A stretch of DNA of 64,000 nucleotides from Tritonibacter horizontis (GCF_001518015.1 NZ_LPUY01000008.1:1-64000); one strand, 5' to 3'; numbered from the stretch's first letter, positions 35,361 through 44,245 are shown. Notes: generated by a model from the sequence alone, not told the origin. A program made the numbers and translations.

Positions 35361-35416
35361 GCAGGCCGGACGACCCGGCCAATGTGAAGCCTGCCTTTTC
35401 GGTCCCGGTCGTCCGG
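35361..35416. repeat. Overlapping inverted repeats upstream of flhA
   Basis: CCGGACGACC (35366-35375) pairs with GGTCGTCCGG (35407-35416). The alternative pair GCAGGC (35361-35366) / GCCTGC (35389-35394) overlaps it, so the two hairpins exclude each other. They lie 33-88 bases before the flhA GTG, in the presumed 5' leader. Apart from this and the 35656 terminator, 35329-35703 shows no gene. Confidence 0.45.
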
Positions 35417-35655
35417 GATTGAAAACGCGGTTCAGGAAAGCGACCCAACTCTCAAAACGTGCAGAATATTGTAGCGAAACGACCAAAGGCCGCGTCAACA
35501 AGCGAGGAGCGTGTTGCACGGCGACAGGATTGGCGGGCGGTTGCCCGGTTTTTATACTCGGTTTCACTGGCATTCTGCCTGTTCCAAATCAGGATTCTTC
35601 CCTGTCCCCCACGCTAGGCTGCGAGCCTTTACAAAGTGTTATCAGCGCAAAAGGA

Positions 35656-35681
35656 ATTGGCCGCCCCTAGGAACGGCCAAT
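35656..35681 (-). terminator. Terminator of the stator operon
   Basis: ATTGGCCG / CGGCCAAT (35656-35663 / 35674-35681) forms an 8-bp stem. On the minus strand it is followed by TTCCTTTT. It lies 23 bases after the stop of the TPR protein gene. Confidence 0.7.
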
Positions 35682-35703
35682 CAACCAGTATCAGGCTTAA
35701 TAC

Positions 35704-38145
35704 TTACTCTTCTGGTGGTGTTCTTTCGACGCGACGCAGCAATTCCTCGATGGAACTTCTGGCCCCGGCACTGCTTTCGAGTAATGCACGTGCTTCGGCA
35801 AGAGGAGGCAAACCTTCAGGCTCACGCACCGCAGTATCGATCTGGTTTGTCAAATCCGCCACCGCCCGAAAGGGGGCCACTTCCGTGTCCAGACTTTCCG
35901 CCGATTCCAAATTCTCCGAATGCCAGAAACCCCGCGCTGCTGCGTTCAAATCCTGGGCAGACATCATGTATTCGCTCGCGCGCTCATATTCCTTGTTCCG
36001 CCACAAAGCACGGGCGCGCATGCGGTCTGCCTGCTCCCCCTCCAGCCCCATCAGTTCGACCAGGGCCCGCTGTGGCTGATCCATCGCAAGCAGCGCTTCG
36101 GCACTCATCATGCGGCGGTTTTCATTGTCAGGTTCCAAGCTCATTTTCCGCAACAGCGTCTCGGCTTGCTGCGGGAACCCCAAATCCAGCAGACGCTCCG
36201 CCACCAAATCTCCGACTTGGCCAGCGCGTGTCGCACCCGCTTCTTCGGCGAAAATCAGGGCATACTTCAGAAATGTCACATCGTTGGCATTCTCGGTCAG
36301 CAGGATCATGAGTGGCGCGTTAACGCTGTTGCGTGCCCCGATTCCATCTCGGCGTTCCAGTTTATCAAATCTGGAGAACGCCTCGTCAAAACGGCCGGCC
36401 AGGGCGAGTGCCGTCACTTCGGCCAAACGCAGCTCTGCCCCCAGTGCAGTATCTCTGCTTTCCAGTTCGTAGGACGCCGTCAGATCCGGGACATCTGGCG
36501 ACAGGGCCCGGCGCTCCCGAAAGCTAAGATTGATCAGTTCGATCAAAGCCATCGGAGTATTTTCGCTTTGCTCCGCCACTTCTTCTGTCAGGTTTCGCGC
36601 CACGGCTTCTGTGTTGCCTTCAAGTTCAGCAATCGCTGCTTCTGCCAGATTGCGGTCCGGGACCGTTTCAATGCCGGTCCGGTCAACCGCGCGCAAGGCT
36701 GCTTTTGCCACATGAGGGTCGCCCGCCGTCGCAAAAAGCGTGCTCATGCGGGGGCCAAGCTGAACCCGCAGATGAGGCGGCAACTTCGCAAATGCCTGCT
36801 GAATGGCATCCGTATTTGCACTCTTCTTTACAACACCATCGGCCATTGCCGCCCAGAAAGCAGAGTCTCCGCCGCAGGTCTGTTGGCCGGTAAAGATCGT
36901 ATTCACCGGCAGGTCTGCGGCATCAACAATGCTTCCCATTGTCATCATGATTTCGCGAGACGTCTCATCGAAACGATCTTCGGGGATCATCCGCATCGTG
37001 GCGCGGGCTTCGGCCCCGAATCCAAAGTATAGATAGGTCCGAGCCAATTTCAGCACGACATTGCGGTCAACCTGGTCGAACTCACCGAGCATCTTGCTTC
37101 GGAGCGCGCCAATCTGCTCTGCAAACGCAGCCTCACCGCCCCATTTGTGGATTGCAACCTCACGGTCCTGAATGCAGTGCGTGTCTTCAGAATCCCCGTC
37201 CCCACCAATGGCAAGCAATCCGGTCTCGCGGTCGATGGCAGACGTTACAGAGATGTTGTCCAAGGGGTTAAGCGGTCGGTTTTGATTGCCGCGTGGATTG
37301 AGCTGACTGTTTTCGCCGCTCTCTTCGGTCGTTTTGAGCAGCCCCTGTTCGCTGGCCCGGCCGATTTGCTGTAGCAAGCGAGACTCTGAATCATTCACCA
37401 TCGCTGCGCGCCGATTCTCGTCGAAATCCATGAGAAGGCTTGCATCTGCGCCAATGGCTTCAGGCTCGGATTTACCATCTTCGGACTTTGTCGGTTTTGG
37501 CTCTTTGGGCTGCGCCTCTGCGACTTGTTTTGTGTCACCTTCGGCGGAGACGTCACCGAGGGTTCGCGCCTCTGACTGCATCAGAAGTGGCAGTTCGATT
37601 GGCCCCGTTTGCGAGGGTCGCTGCTGAGATGACCCAAAGGTAGCCTCCACAGCATCTTCGAGGTCCATTGCGACGCGGGCACTGGCCAGATCCTGCCGCC
37701 CCAGGTTGAAGCTGAAGCTATTGTTTCGAACCGGAAAGGTCAGTGGCAAGCTGGCCGGGTCGCTCGGTTCCGCCAGCGCCAAAGGACGCCCTTCCCTGAC
37801 ATCGAGCACCAGGTAGCCATCCGCCTGCTGGTAATAATCGACCACACATTCACAGCCCAATTCGATCCGGAGCGGCTGCCCCGGACCGTTTTGAGAGACC
37901 GTTTGAATGCGCGTGCGCGGGATGAGGTCAAAGATGCCCCGGGTATTGAAGACTGCAGTCGGCGAACCGAGATTGACGGTGGCGATTCGGTCGCTTTGCG
38001 TCAGCGACCATTCCACCCCGTCTGGAATTCGCATAACCAGTCGTGTGAAGTCATCATGCTCTCCCGAGCGCGTGACGATCGTTTGTGCTTCTGCATATCC
38101 GGCCACCACTACTGCGGCGGCAAATGCGATTGCTCGCGGTATCAT
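35704..38145 (-). CDS. Large periplasmic TPR protein of the stator operon
   Basis: This 813-residue secreted protein has a signal peptide (about 1-20, ending GYAEAQ). The N-terminal domain of about 120 residues has alternating beta strands (FTRLVMRIPDGVEWSL, PLRIELGCECVVDYY, GYLVLDVREG), reminiscent of AMIN domains. A long acidic linker follows, then helical repeats of TPR type to the end (for example LLRKMSLEPDNENRRMMSAEALLAM). It overlaps the motA stop by four bases, so it is made together with MotA and MotE. Rhizobial MotC is a periplasmic partner of the motor in a similar operon, but I see no sequence kinship. The function is unknown. Confidence 0.75.
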   Translation of the reverse strand: MIPRAIAFAAAVVVAGYAEAQTIVTRSGEHDDFTRLVMRIPDGVEWSLTQSDRIATVNLGSPTAVFNTRGIFDLIPRTRIQTVSQNGPGQPLRIELGCECVVDYYQQADGYLVLDVREGRPLALAEPSDPASLPLTFPVRNNSFSFNLGRQDLASARVAMDLEDAVEATFGSSQQRPSQTGPIELPLLMQSEARTLGDVSAEGDTKQVAEAQPKEPKPTKSEDGKSEPEAIGADASLLMDFDENRRAAMVNDSESRLLQQIGRASEQGLLKTTEESGENSQLNPRGNQNRPLNPLDNISVTSAIDRETGLLAIGGDGDSEDTHCIQDREVAIHKWGGEAAFAEQIGALRSKMLGEFDQVDRNVVLKLARTYLYFGFGAEARATMRMIPEDRFDETSREIMMTMGSIVDAADLPVNTIFTGQQTCGGDSAFWAAMADGVVKKSANTDAIQQAFAKLPPHLRVQLGPRMSTLFATAGDPHVAKAALRAVDRTGIETVPDRNLAEAAIAELEGNTEAVARNLTEEVAEQSENTPMALIELINLSFRERRALSPDVPDLTASYELESRDTALGAELRLAEVTALALAGRFDEAFSRFDKLERRDGIGARNSVNAPLMILLTENANDVTFLKYALIFAEEAGATRAGQVGDLVAERLLDLGFPQQAETLLRKMSLEPDNENRRMMSAEALLAMDQPQRALVELMGLEGEQADRMRARALWRNKEYERASEYMMSAQDLNAAARGFWHSENLESAESLDTEVAPFRAVADLTNQIDTAVREPEGLPPLAEARALLESSAGARSSIEELLRRVERTPPEE

Positions 38146-39011
38146 GCTGCGTCCTGTTTCACCGAATTCAAGGCTTCCTCCAGCTCGGAGAACCCGGGCC
38201 GGATGTGGGATGGCGTATTCTGACGCCCCACTTCGATACAGATGGCTGCGGCGTGGTTATGAAGGTTCGCCACAAGAACCTCGCGGATCAGCTGGTAGAA
38301 ATGCGCGTCTTCTTCAACGACGGCTTTTACCTTGCCCGCAAAAGGTGCAACCAGACCGTAAGACAGGAACACCCCGAGGAAGGTCCCGACCAAGGCACCA
38401 CCAATCATCTTGCCAAGAACTTCAGGGGGCTGGTCGATCGAGGCCATAGTCTTGATCACACCAAGAACAGCCGCAACAATCCCGAGGGCGGGCAAGCCGT
38501 CCGCCATGGTCTGCAAGGCATGACTGGAATGCAGCGCATGATGCAGGTTTGCTTCGATCCGTTTTTCCAGCACCTCTTCAACCTGGTGCGGGTCGTCGTA
38601 GTTCATCGACGCAGACCGCATGGTATCGCTGATCAGGTTGATCGCTTCTTTATCAGCGAGAATTTTGGGGTACTTTCCAAAAACCGGGGAGTTTTCAGGG
38701 TCTTCAATGTGTTGCTCAACCTCAACCGGGTTGGCTCGGGCAATTCGGATCAAAGCAAACAGCAGGCAGAGCAGATCTTTGTAATCTTCGGGCAGCCATT
38801 TCGGCCCTTTGAAGACCTTGCCCATATCCTTGATCGTATGCTTCACCCCGCCCATGTCGTTGCTGATAAGAAAAGCCCCGACCGCAGCGCCACCAATCAT
38901 CATCATCTCGAAAGGCAATGATTTGACGATGATGCCCAGCTTGCCACCTGCGAGCAGGTAGCCACCAAACACCATGGCAAAGATCACAATGATCCCTACA
39001 ATCCCTATCAT
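38142..39011 (-). CDS. motA: Flagellar motor stator protein MotA
   Basis: This 289-residue proton-channel subunit has four transmembrane helices: two near the N-terminus (IVGIIVIFAMVFGGYLLAG, MMMIGGAAVGAFLIS) and two around residues 170-225 (LPALGIVAAVLGVIKTM, IGGALVGTFLGVFLSYGL). The cytoplasmic loop with the charged residues that contact FliG lies at about 80-165. motB is not adjacent; it lies 11 kb away at 49608. The order is motE, motA, TPR protein. Confidence 0.95.
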   Translation of the reverse strand: MIGIVGIIVIFAMVFGGYLLAGGKLGIIVKSLPFEMMMIGGAAVGAFLISNDMGGVKHTIKDMGKVFKGPKWLPEDYKDLLCLLFALIRIARANPVEVEQHIEDPENSPVFGKYPKILADKEAINLISDTMRSASMNYDDPHQVEEVLEKRIEANLHHALHSSHALQTMADGLPALGIVAAVLGVIKTMASIDQPPEVLGKMIGGALVGTFLGVFLSYGLVAPFAGKVKAVVEEDAHFYQLIREVLVANLHNHAAAICIEVGRQNTPSHIRPGFSELEEALNSVKQDAA

Positions 39012-39085
39012 GGGTAAGCTCCAAATATTGTCACTGGTTTGAAGGTAGGCCAGTCATGTTAAAAAAGGCTGAGTGAGAAGCCGAG

Positions 39086-39697
39086 TTACTCCTTCGGCAC
39101 TTCACCATTTCGTCCAGCCAGGACCACGCTGATGGTATATGCGGCTTCAGGACTAAGTCCTGCCATCACGCCAGCGGCGGCCTCCGGGCGCATCCGGGCC
39201 AGAAAACCGGCGGCAAAGCTTGGGTCCATCTCTTCAAACAGCGCGGCGGCATCCTTGGGCTTCATCTGTTCGTAAACAGTTGTCAGCTTCGACACGTCCT
39301 GCTCTGCGGCGCCATCAGCCAACGAGAGGGTTGCAAGCAATTTGGCTTCGGCATCCTGCAAATCCTGGAGCTTTTTTTCAATCGCCTGATCCGCGATCTC
39401 GAGCGCCTTCATGCGATCTTCGATCTCGGCCTCGCGATCCGCCAGCATCATTTCACGTTTCTTGAACGCAGCGATCATCGCCTGCATCTCGGCAGAGTTG
39501 GGCACGTCGGAATTGCCCGCCTGGCGCGCAAGGGTAGGATCGGTTTCGGATTTCATACCTGCGACCTCCCGTGCGATCGCAGGCGCCGCTTCGAGCGCGA
39601 TCCGGACAACCGCAGACGCCATGAGGAAGACAGCGAGCAACATCAAAGTGCCGCGCTTGGCCTTGTGCATCTTCTTGGATTTGTCTGCCTTGGCCAT
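39086..39697 (-). CDS. MotE-like motility chaperone
   Basis: This 203-residue protein has one N-terminal transmembrane helix (about 14-33), a coiled coil (about 75-125, ADREAEIEDRMKALEIADQAIEKKL) and a C-terminal MgtE-N-like/MotE domain (YEQMKPKDAAALFEEMDPSFAAGFLARMRPEAAAGVMAGL). In rhizobia MotE is a periplasmic chaperone of MotC. ATG 39697 shares one base with the upstream stop. GTG 39700 is an alternative. Confidence 0.82.
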   Translation of the reverse strand: MAKADKSKKMHKAKRGTLMLLAVFLMASAVVRIALEAAPAIAREVAGMKSETDPTLARQAGNSDVPNSAEMQAMIAAFKKREMMLADREAEIEDRMKALEIADQAIEKKLQDLQDAEAKLLATLSLADGAAEQDVSKLTTVYEQMKPKDAAALFEEMDPSFAAGFLARMRPEAAAGVMAGLSPEAAYTISVVLAGRNGEVPKE

Positions 39698-40167
39698 CAC
39701 GCTACCCGATTCTGATTTCGGTTGTGACGCACAAACATCAGTCCGGACGGCTTGGCTTCTTCCTGCGTTTCGGCCGCCTGAGGTACAGTTTCTGGCACAT
39801 CTTCGTCATAAGCGACTGCAAGCGCATCGTTCTCCTCGGTACGCGGCGATTCGGCCTGAGACCGTGTCGAAGCCTGTGACTGCGGCGCGATATCATGCAT
39901 CGAAGCCATCATCAGTTCGAGCTTCTGCGACACCGATTCGGCGCGCCCGGTCAACTGTTCCAGCGCCTTACTGGATCCGTCGGACATCTGCCGCGCGGCG
40001 ACCAGCGATTTATTCAAGTCATCTACTTGCGAAGAAAGCACCGCGACAGCCCCACCGACCCCTTTTTCAAGGTCGTTGAACCGCTTCAATCGGCGCGACA
40101 GCACCAGGCAATAAAACCCGGCACCAAGTGCTCCAGCTGCAAGCAGGATATCAGCTATAAGTTCCAT
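39697..40167 (-). CDS. Membrane-anchored coiled-coil protein, DUF6468-like
   Basis: This 156-residue protein has an N-terminal transmembrane helix (MELIADILLAAGALGAGFYCLVL) and a basic stop-transfer RRLKRF. A heptad-rich region follows (about 32-95, VAVLSSQVDDLNKSLVAARQM), then a variable tail. It resembles the DUF6468 proteins that accompany fliL in alphaproteobacterial flagellar clusters. It lies between fliL and motE and probably acts at the basal body or stator. The function is not known. Confidence 0.65.
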   Translation of the reverse strand: MELIADILLAAGALGAGFYCLVLSRRLKRFNDLEKGVGGAVAVLSSQVDDLNKSLVAARQMSDGSSKALEQLTGRAESVSQKLELMMASMHDIAPQSQASTRSQAESPRTEENDALAVAYDEDVPETVPQAAETQEEAKPSGLMFVRHNRNQNRVA

Positions 40168-40176
40168 CCTGTCCTC

Positions 40177-40701
40177 CTAGTTGAGTACGAAATCCATGAT
40201 CAGAAGATCACGCACGCGTCCTTGACCGGTCGCAATGTTGATCCGCCGTAGCATCTGTGCGCGCAGCTTGGGCAGAGCCATCGGATCTGTAAGATCGTCA
40301 AGCTCCAGCGCCCGCAGGTAACTGTTGAGGACATCGACAACTCTGGGGAGGACTTTTTCAACCTCGACCTGATCGGCCAGGTTGACCTCGAGTTGCGCAC
40401 GGAACCGCAATTGGCTGATTCCGCTGGCTTTGCGCAGCGTAATCACAATTGGCTCCATTTCGATAAAGGCTAAGTTGGCGATTTCCTCCGCCGACTCACC
40501 CTTGTCCACGCCTTCTGGCGCCGCTTTGGCGACATCTTCAGCACTTGGTGCTGCTGTGTTGCCAAAGGGAAGAAGGCCTGACTGAACGGCAAAAAAACCG
40601 CCCCCTGCACCCGCAATACAAAGCACAAGCCCTATGATCAGGGGCAATTTGCTCTTCTTCGCGGATCCATCTGTTTCTATGTCAGCTACAGCGTCTGTCA
40701 T
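40177..40701 (-). CDS. fliL: Flagellar basal-body protein FliL
   Basis: FliL surrounds the stator and strengthens the motor. This 174-residue protein has one transmembrane helix (LPLIIGLVLCIAGAGGGFFAV, about 18-38) and a periplasmic domain with LAFIEMEPIVITLRKASGISQLRFRAQLEV and LLIMDFVLN at the end, the standard FliL signature. ATG 40701 has AGGGA six bases upstream; an in-frame ATG at 40734 lacks one. A CtrA-like box lies in the divergent region shared with fliF. Confidence 0.93.
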   Translation of the reverse strand: MTDAVADIETDGSAKKSKLPLIIGLVLCIAGAGGGFFAVQSGLLPFGNTAAPSAEDVAKAAPEGVDKGESAEEIANLAFIEMEPIVITLRKASGISQLRFRAQLEVNLADQVEVEKVLPRVVDVLNSYLRALELDDLTDPMALPKLRAQMLRRINIATGQGRVRDLLIMDFVLN

Positions 40702-40747
40702 GGCTATCCCTAAAACGTCGTGCAACTCGTTCATAACCCGACAGGAA

Positions 40748-40762
40748 CTAACCGAATGTTAA
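40748..40762. promoter_or_regulatory. CtrA-like box between fliL and fliF
   Basis: CTAA-N7-TTAAG on the plus strand (TTAA-N7-TTAG on the minus strand) matches the CtrA consensus with one mismatch. It lies 58 bases before the fliF GTG and 46 before the fliL ATG. These distances resemble those upstream of motB and flgE. It probably drives both divergent operons. Confidence 0.55.
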
Positions 40763-40820
40763 GGCCAATCGGAGAAAAGGGTTGCAGGCCGGAGAGAACG
40801 CCGGTGCGACGGAGGTTAAT

Positions 40821-42503
40821 GTGCAGCAGATCAAGAATGTCTGGGCAGGTTTGGACACGCGGAAGCGGATGATGGCAATCGGGGCGACAATCGCCGTGAT
40901 CCTGACCTTTCTTCTCATGTCCATGGTGGCCAACAAGCCGACCATGCAACTATTATATGCCGGGCTGGAAAGCAGCACGGCCGGAGATGTTGTCTCCGCT
41001 CTGGAACAGAGCGGTGTCGACTATGAAGTGCGCGGGGGATCCATCTATGTCCCTGGCGCAAGACGGGATGAACTGAGAATGACGCTCGCCAGCCAGGGTC
41101 TGCCTGCGAACGGCGGCAAAGGGTATGAGCTGCTTGATTCGCTCAGCGGGTTCGGAACCACCTCTCAGATGTTTGACGCAGCCTATTGGCGCGCCAAAGA
41201 AGGAGAATTGGCCCGAACAATCGTGGCAAACCCACATATCAGTCAGGCCCGCGTACATATTGCCAATACTGGCAATAACCCATTCCAACGGACCATCGAA
41301 CCGACAGCGTCGGTATCGGTCACGCCAATGGGCACACCGATCACACCGGCGCAGGCCAATGCCGTGCGGTTCCTGATTGCCTCGGCTGTCGCGGGGCTTG
41401 CGGTCGACAATGTCGCAGTGATTGACGCAAACGGCGCGCTGATCGGCTCTCCCGAGGCGGCCGCGGCCGCTGGGGCCGGCACAGATAACCGGACCCAATC
41501 GATTCGGGAACGTGTGTTGCGTCTCGTCGAAGCGCGCGTGGGCCAAGGCAACGCGGTCGTCGAGGTCAGTGTCGAAACGGTAACCGATACCGAGTCGATT
41601 CGTGAAAAGACCGTTGACCCGGAAAGCCGCGTCGCCGTCAGCACCGATGTCGAAGAGCGGACCGACACCTCGCAGAATCAGGCCGGTGAAGTCACCGTGG
41701 CCTCGAATATCCCCGACGGCGATGCGGGCACCGGCGAAGGGTCGCGTGCGAACACCAACGCCACCCGCGAACGCATCAACTATGAGGTTTCTGAAACCGA
41801 AAAGGAGATCATTCGTGGCCCTGGTGCGATCAAACGACTGACCGTAGCTGTCCTTGTGAACGGTGTGAGAACCGAAGTTGCTGATGGGCCGGACCAGTTT
41901 GAGCCGCGCCCAGAGGATGAACTGGATGCCCTGCGGGATCTGATCTCTGCCGCCATTGGCTTTGATTCGACGCGGGGTGACGTGATCACACTGAAATCAA
42001 TGGACCTGCCGGACATTGAACCCAAGGGCACCGCTGCCGTGGCTTCTATGTTCGACAATCTTTACTTCGATGCCATGTCGATCATTCAGATGGCTGCCCT
42101 CGCGATCGTTGCCTTGGTGCTGGGGCTCTTCGTGGTGCGCCCGATCCTGGCTGGAAACGGCTCGAACGTTATGGCTCTGCCGTCACCCAATGGCGCGGCT
42201 GCAGGCGCAGGATTGCCGGATCTCCCAGATATGTCGGGTGGGGACGGCGGCTTCATGATGAATCCGAATCTCGGTGCCAATATCGCCCTGGATGGTGAAA
42301 TCGAGAACGGTGACACTGGCCAATTTGAACCCATGGGCGGCTTGCCCGGAATGGGTGACGGCCTGGCCAACTTTGGTGCCGGCGGCGGCGGCATGGGAGG
42401 TGATCCGGTAGACCGGTTGCGCTCCATGATCGGCGACCGCCAAGAAGAGACCGTGCAGATCCTGCGCGGGTGGTTGGAAGAAAACAACGAGGAGCGTGCC
42501 TGA
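40821..42503 (+). CDS. fliF: Flagellar MS-ring protein FliF
   Basis: This 560-residue ring protein has two transmembrane helices (about 16-37 and about 418-440) enclosing a periplasmic part. The ring-building motif region EGELARTIVANPHISQARVHI and the C-terminal FliG-binding tail (VDRLRSMIGDRQEETVQILRGWL) are present. GTG 40821 has GGAGG five bases upstream, so I prefer it to a TTG 13 codons earlier. It is first gene of fliF-fliH-fliN-fliP. fliG, which usually follows fliF, is not here. Confidence 0.95.
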   Translation: MQQIKNVWAGLDTRKRMMAIGATIAVILTFLLMSMVANKPTMQLLYAGLESSTAGDVVSALEQSGVDYEVRGGSIYVPGARRDELRMTLASQGLPANGGKGYELLDSLSGFGTTSQMFDAAYWRAKEGELARTIVANPHISQARVHIANTGNNPFQRTIEPTASVSVTPMGTPITPAQANAVRFLIASAVAGLAVDNVAVIDANGALIGSPEAAAAAGAGTDNRTQSIRERVLRLVEARVGQGNAVVEVSVETVTDTESIREKTVDPESRVAVSTDVEERTDTSQNQAGEVTVASNIPDGDAGTGEGSRANTNATRERINYEVSETEKEIIRGPGAIKRLTVAVLVNGVRTEVADGPDQFEPRPEDELDALRDLISAAIGFDSTRGDVITLKSMDLPDIEPKGTAAVASMFDNLYFDAMSIIQMAALAIVALVLGLFVVRPILAGNGSNVMALPSPNGAAAGAGLPDLPDMSGGDGGFMMNPNLGANIALDGEIENGDTGQFEPMGGLPGMGDGLANFGAGGGGMGGDPVDRLRSMIGDRQEETVQILRGWLEENNEERA

Positions 42504-43099
42504 TGACAATTGCGCATCTTCTAGAAGACTTTGGTATGAAAATGCCTGTTGAACCAGCGGGCACCTTTTCCGAGGAGGTGATCGAGGATGCCAAGCTTGT
42601 CTCCTTTGAGAAGGGGTATACGGCTGGCTGGGACGACGCAATCGACGCAAAAGACAAGGAGGTCACCCGTGTTTCTGCCACGTTGGCGGGCTCTCTCGAG
42701 GACCTCAGCTTCACCTATCATGAAGCACAGACTCAATTGATCGATTCGCTGGATCCGATGTTCAAGGTACTGACCTCCGTGATCTTGCCAGACACGATGG
42801 CAGCAACCTTTGGCCATCATATCATCGATCAACTCAACGATATGGCAAAAGGCCAGATCAACGAGCCGATGGAAATCGTCGTCGCAGCGGGCGAAGGCAA
42901 TGCGGTCCGTGCACTTCTTGGCGACGAACCCAAGGTCGAAGCGCGCGTCCGTGAGGACGCAAACCTGTCGTCCGGCCAGGCGCAACTCCGTGTCGGCAAG
43001 AGCGAAAGAGAACTGAACTCCGAGGCCTTGATCGAAGCCATTCGTGATTCGATTGACGCCTTCTCCTATCAATTCAAAGAGGAAAGCAACTATGGATGA
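42503..43099 (+). CDS. fliH: FliH-like regulator of the export ATPase
   Basis: This 198-residue cytosolic helical protein begins MTIAHLLEDFG and overlaps the fliF stop by one base. The N-terminal segment AKLVSFEKGYTAGWDDAIDAKDKE matches the FliH-type motif with small residues spaced along a helix. FliH keeps FliI inactive and tethers it to FliN. Position between fliF and fliN matches Caulobacter (flbE). Overall conservation is weak in this family. The end overlaps fliN by eight bases. Confidence 0.8.
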   Translation: MTIAHLLEDFGMKMPVEPAGTFSEEVIEDAKLVSFEKGYTAGWDDAIDAKDKEVTRVSATLAGSLEDLSFTYHEAQTQLIDSLDPMFKVLTSVILPDTMAATFGHHIIDQLNDMAKGQINEPMEIVVAAGEGNAVRALLGDEPKVEARVREDANLSSGQAQLRVGKSERELNSEALIEAIRDSIDAFSYQFKEESNYG

Positions 43100-43388
43100 G
43101 ACCGGCGATCTGAACCCGAAATCCGCCGATACCAGCAATCCGTTTGTCTCCGTTCCGGTCGAGGTCATAGTATCCGTTGGCAAAGCGCGCCCGCTGATCC
43201 GTGATTTGGTCAATCTGGGCGAGAACGCGATCCTGACCCTCGACAAAAAGGTCGAAGATCCTGTCGATCTTTATGTCGGCGACCGCCTGGTGGCGCGGGG
43301 CCAATTGGAAGAAATGGAAGGCGATCAAGCCGGGCAACTGGCAGTTCGCCTGACGGAAATCGCCGATTTGCAAAGCGGGCTGGGATGA
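43092..43388 (+). CDS. fliN: Flagellar motor switch protein FliN
   Basis: This C-ring subunit of 98 residues is essentially only the SpoA/FliN_C domain: VPVEVIVSVGKARPLIRDLVNLGENAILTLDK followed by VDLYVGDRLVARGQLEEMEG. ATG 43092 lies within the end of fliH and ends four bases inside fliP. The fliM and fliG genes needed for a complete switch are not in the window. Confidence 0.93.
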   Translation: MDETGDLNPKSADTSNPFVSVPVEVIVSVGKARPLIRDLVNLGENAILTLDKKVEDPVDLYVGDRLVARGQLEEMEGDQAGQLAVRLTEIADLQSGLG

Positions 43389-44131
43389 CACGGAAATTTT
43401 TCGCTCTGGGCGCATTGGCAGCAGTTCTGCTGCTGATGCAGCCCCAGGTAGCGCTGGCGCAAGAATTGAGCCTTAACCTTGCCGATGGTCAATCGATTTC
43501 GGCCCGTACCATCCAGCTAATTCTCCTGATCACCGTGCTAAGCGTCGCGCCTGGCCTGTTGATCATGATCACCTGCTTTCCGTTCCTGGTCACGGTTTTG
43601 TCGATCCTGCGCCAGGCAATCGGTCTGCAACAAGCGCCGCCAAATATGCTGATGATCAGCCTGGCGATGTTTCTGACCTACTTTGTGATGGAGCCGGTTT
43701 TTACTGAAGCCTGGGAAACCGGAATTGCCCCCCTTCTTGATGAGCAGATCGAGGTTGTTCCCGCCCTGGAGCGTGCCGTCGAGCCATTCCGTGTCTTCAT
43801 GGCAAACCGGCTCGACCCGGATACATTCTATGCCATTGCGGATCTGCGGCCGGGAACACAGGGCATAGATCCCACAGAAGAGGCGCCCCTTTCGGTCCTG
43901 ATACCAAGTTTCATGCTCTCGGAAATCACCCGCGCTTTCCAGATCGGGTTCCTGGTGTTTCTCCCGTTTCTTGTGATCGACCTGGTGACAGCGGCGACCT
44001 TGATGTCGATGGGTATGATGATGGTGCCCCCGGCCTTGGTTTCCTTGCCGTTCAAGCTGGCCTTTTTTGTCGTGGCTGACGGCTGGAGCCTGATCGCGAG
44101 CGCCCTTGTTCGAAGCTACTATCCCAACTGA
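43385..44131 (+). CDS. fliP: Flagellar export channel protein FliP
   Basis: FliP forms the core of the export channel with FliQ and FliR. This 248-residue protein has a cleavable signal peptide (ending VALAQ at about 26). It contains the family segments LSVAPGLLIMITCFPFLVTVLSILRQAIGLQQAPPN-type and MMMVPPALVSLPFKLAFFV. It overlaps fliN by four bases. I see no fliO gene between fliN and fliP. Confidence 0.95.
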   Translation: MTRKFFALGALAAVLLLMQPQVALAQELSLNLADGQSISARTIQLILLITVLSVAPGLLIMITCFPFLVTVLSILRQAIGLQQAPPNMLMISLAMFLTYFVMEPVFTEAWETGIAPLLDEQIEVVPALERAVEPFRVFMANRLDPDTFYAIADLRPGTQGIDPTEEAPLSVLIPSFMLSEITRAFQIGFLVFLPFLVIDLVTAATLMSMGMMMVPPALVSLPFKLAFFVVADGWSLIASALVRSYYPN

Positions 44132-44156
44132 TCAAGACTGATAGGTGAGTACCAAT

Positions 44157-44188
44157 AGCCCCGTCCCAGAAATGGTTCGGGGCTTTTT
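44157..44188 (+). terminator. Terminator of the fliF-fliP operon
   Basis: AGCCCCG / CGGGGCT (44157-44163 / 44178-44184) with a 14-base loop is followed by TTTTT. It lies 25 bases after the fliP stop. Confidence 0.8.
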
Positions 44189-44245
44189 GTTGGTACCCAT
44201 GCGGTTTCCGCCGTCACGGCCTAAGATCCCGTCGGTGCCTGGTGG

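Noticed and set aside
39059-39062. CtrA half-site before motA
   Set aside because: A single TTAA without a partner at 11 bases is not enough, and motA is within an operon behind motE.
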